Shown one piece after another: positions 5,747 to 6,626 of a stretch of DNA of 6,626 nt (position 1 is the stretch's first letter; the number at the start of each line of letters is the position of its first letter). The stretch is from NCBI GenBank assembly GCA_030613605.1, contig JAUWLO010000113.1, positions 1 to 6,626 of the forward strand, read 5' to 3'. The translations under genes were made by a program, and so were the position numbers. The stretch is from Gammaproteobacteria bacterium (GTDB lineage Bacteria > Pseudomonadota > Gammaproteobacteria > SZUA-152). Under the pieces are notes generated by a model. It was not told where the DNA came from. It saw only the letters and a program-made list of their open reading frames with translations, and did not search any database.

Positions 5747-6626
5747 TGAGCATGGATCCTCAAGCAGCACTAAGCGATAAAGACTTTAAACGACGTGCTC
5801 GCAACCTGGTGATATTAGCCTGGACTGTTCCGCCGGTGTTTGGTTTGTCTTTTCTGTTATACATTCAACTGTTTACTGTAGAACAAATGATGGTCGTTAT
5901 GTCTACACCAGTTGAACCTGGTTTTATTGTTCTGTCTTTGGCTTTTGCGCTGACGTATTTCAGTCATTTTTTACGCCCGGTAACTGAGTACCTTGAAAAA
6001 CCCACTGAGATAGATGCAGCAAAAGCGCTGGCGCGGGTGCGTGGATTTCCTTTTCATTTTTGGAGCGTCTTTCTGATTTACCTGTTGATAGCGCCTGGGA
6101 CTGTTATTTTCAGTGCCGAGTACTACACAGATTTTGTCGCTACACCAATGGACTGGTTTCGCATAAGTTTGGTGGCTTTAACTGTTTCCATTGTTGTAGG
6201 CTTGCCGATTTTTTTCAAAATGCTGGACTTGTTTGGGCGTGCATTGCAAGGCATACGCCTTGAAAGACCGGTGGTAAAAATTAGCACCCGTGTTTTTCTG
6301 ATTGCCGCGCTGGTGCCTTTGCTGGTGAATACCATGCTGGTGCAGTATTACTGGACACGCACGGGTTATTTTGAGCTGGAGACGTTTGTTGTCTGGGGAA
6401 GTTTGCAGATATTGGTTGTTGTTGGTGCATTATTGTTTATGCGCAGTTGTACCCAGAGTCTTTCACCGCTGCAAAGCATCGTAGAAGGCAAGCGTGGCAT
6501 CACTGATACGCACAAAATAATGGCCTGTTCAACAGATGAGCTGGGTGTGCTTGCGGGTCGTTATCAGGAACTGTTGGGGCATTTGCATCTACGACGTCGC
6601 GCGCGGGAAATTGGCAATCGTTTTCT
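5743..6626 (+). CDS. Membrane sensor with about six helices and a HAMP-like segment, 3' end cut by window
   Basis: An uninterrupted frame runs from ATG 5743 past the window end (294 codons visible, no stop). Hydrophobic segments are about 22-43, 60-77, 104-123, 139-158, 184-202 and 213-232. They are followed by a HAMP-like stretch (about 233-280) with Pro242 in LSPLQSIVEGKRG and the second-helix signature STDELGVLAGRYQELL (D265, E266, G268), then a basic linker, HLHLRRRAREIGNRF. This is the input and relay half of a signalling protein. Six helices plus HAMP occur in some class III adenylate/guanylate cyclases, but a histidine kinase, diguanylate cyclase or other output is equally compatible because the catalytic part is outside the window. 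ATG 5743 overlaps the dehydrogenase stop codon, implying translational coupling; ATG 5746 has better spacing (7 nt) from the weak GGA at 5736, and ATG 5752 is a third option. The coding call is strong, the family weak. Confidence 0.8.
   Translation, partial: MMSMDPQAALSDKDFKRRARNLVILAWTVPPVFGLSFLLYIQLFTVEQMMVVMSTPVEPGFIVLSLAFALTYFSHFLRPVTEYLEKPTEIDAAKALARVRGFPFHFWSVFLIYLLIAPGTVIFSAEYYTDFVATPMDWFRISLVALTVSIVVGLPIFFKMLDLFGRALQGIRLERPVVKISTRVFLIAALVPLLVNTMLVQYYWTRTGYFELETFVVWGSLQILVVVGALLFMRSCTQSLSPLQSIVEGKRGITDTHKIMACSTDELGVLAGRYQELLGHLHLRRRAREIGNRF

Noticed and set aside
6060..6335. Short open frames on both strands near the right end
   Set aside because: They lie in other frames of the continuous membrane-sensor gene and have no recognisable protein features.
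1..6626. Defence system, CRISPR, mobile element or biosynthetic cluster
   Set aside because: No repeats, transposase, integrase, attachment site or such gene was seen; the content is mainly housekeeping with two uncharacterised membrane proteins.

Overview
The window looks like ordinary chromosome of a gammaproteobacterium. GC content is moderate (about half by eye), intergenic gaps are short, Shine-Dalgarno sites are present for some genes, and the housekeeping proteins Pip, Dtd and Cca most resemble gammaproteobacterial forms: HD-domain Cca of about 405 residues, 316-residue S33 Pip and 146-residue Dtd. I cannot name the genus. I see no tRNA, rRNA, CRISPR array, insertion sequence or phage gene.

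Layout. (1) 1-644, minus strand: a secreted single-heme c-type protein of the Tll0287/DUF3365 family, with its own terminator (1-30) and a candidate promoter (704-731). (2) 645-843: a divergent intergenic region with weak promoters and a possible 15-codon leader ORF. (3) 844-1410, plus strand: an unrecognised four-helix inner-membrane protein with a His-x-His motif at the periplasmic edge of helix 2, ending in a probable terminator that overlaps its stop codon. (4) 1500-2909, plus strand: a pip-dtd pair 18 nt apart (proline iminopeptidase and D-aminoacyl-tRNA deacylase); pip has a -10 element placed so that its mRNA could be leaderless. (5) 2941-4158, minus strand: cca, the tRNA CCA-adding enzyme, convergent with dtd, with an inverted repeat covering its start codon. 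(6) 4382-5746, plus strand: a Sad/YneI-type succinate-semialdehyde dehydrogenase. (7) 5743 to the window edge, plus strand: a gene overlapping the dehydrogenase stop (ATGA), encoding a membrane sensor with about six helices and a HAMP-like segment; the output domain lies outside the window.

How the genes fit together. Dtd and Cca both serve tRNA quality and maturation, and Pip handles the end of peptide breakdown; these are housekeeping functions. The heme protein and the His-containing membrane protein are divergently transcribed and both face the periplasm, so a shared redox or gas-related role is possible but unproven. The dehydrogenase and the membrane sensor are probably translationally coupled.

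I found no clear new multi-gene system. The least explained parts are the 188-residue membrane protein, the truncated sensor, the cca start-codon hairpin and the leaderless pip arrangement.
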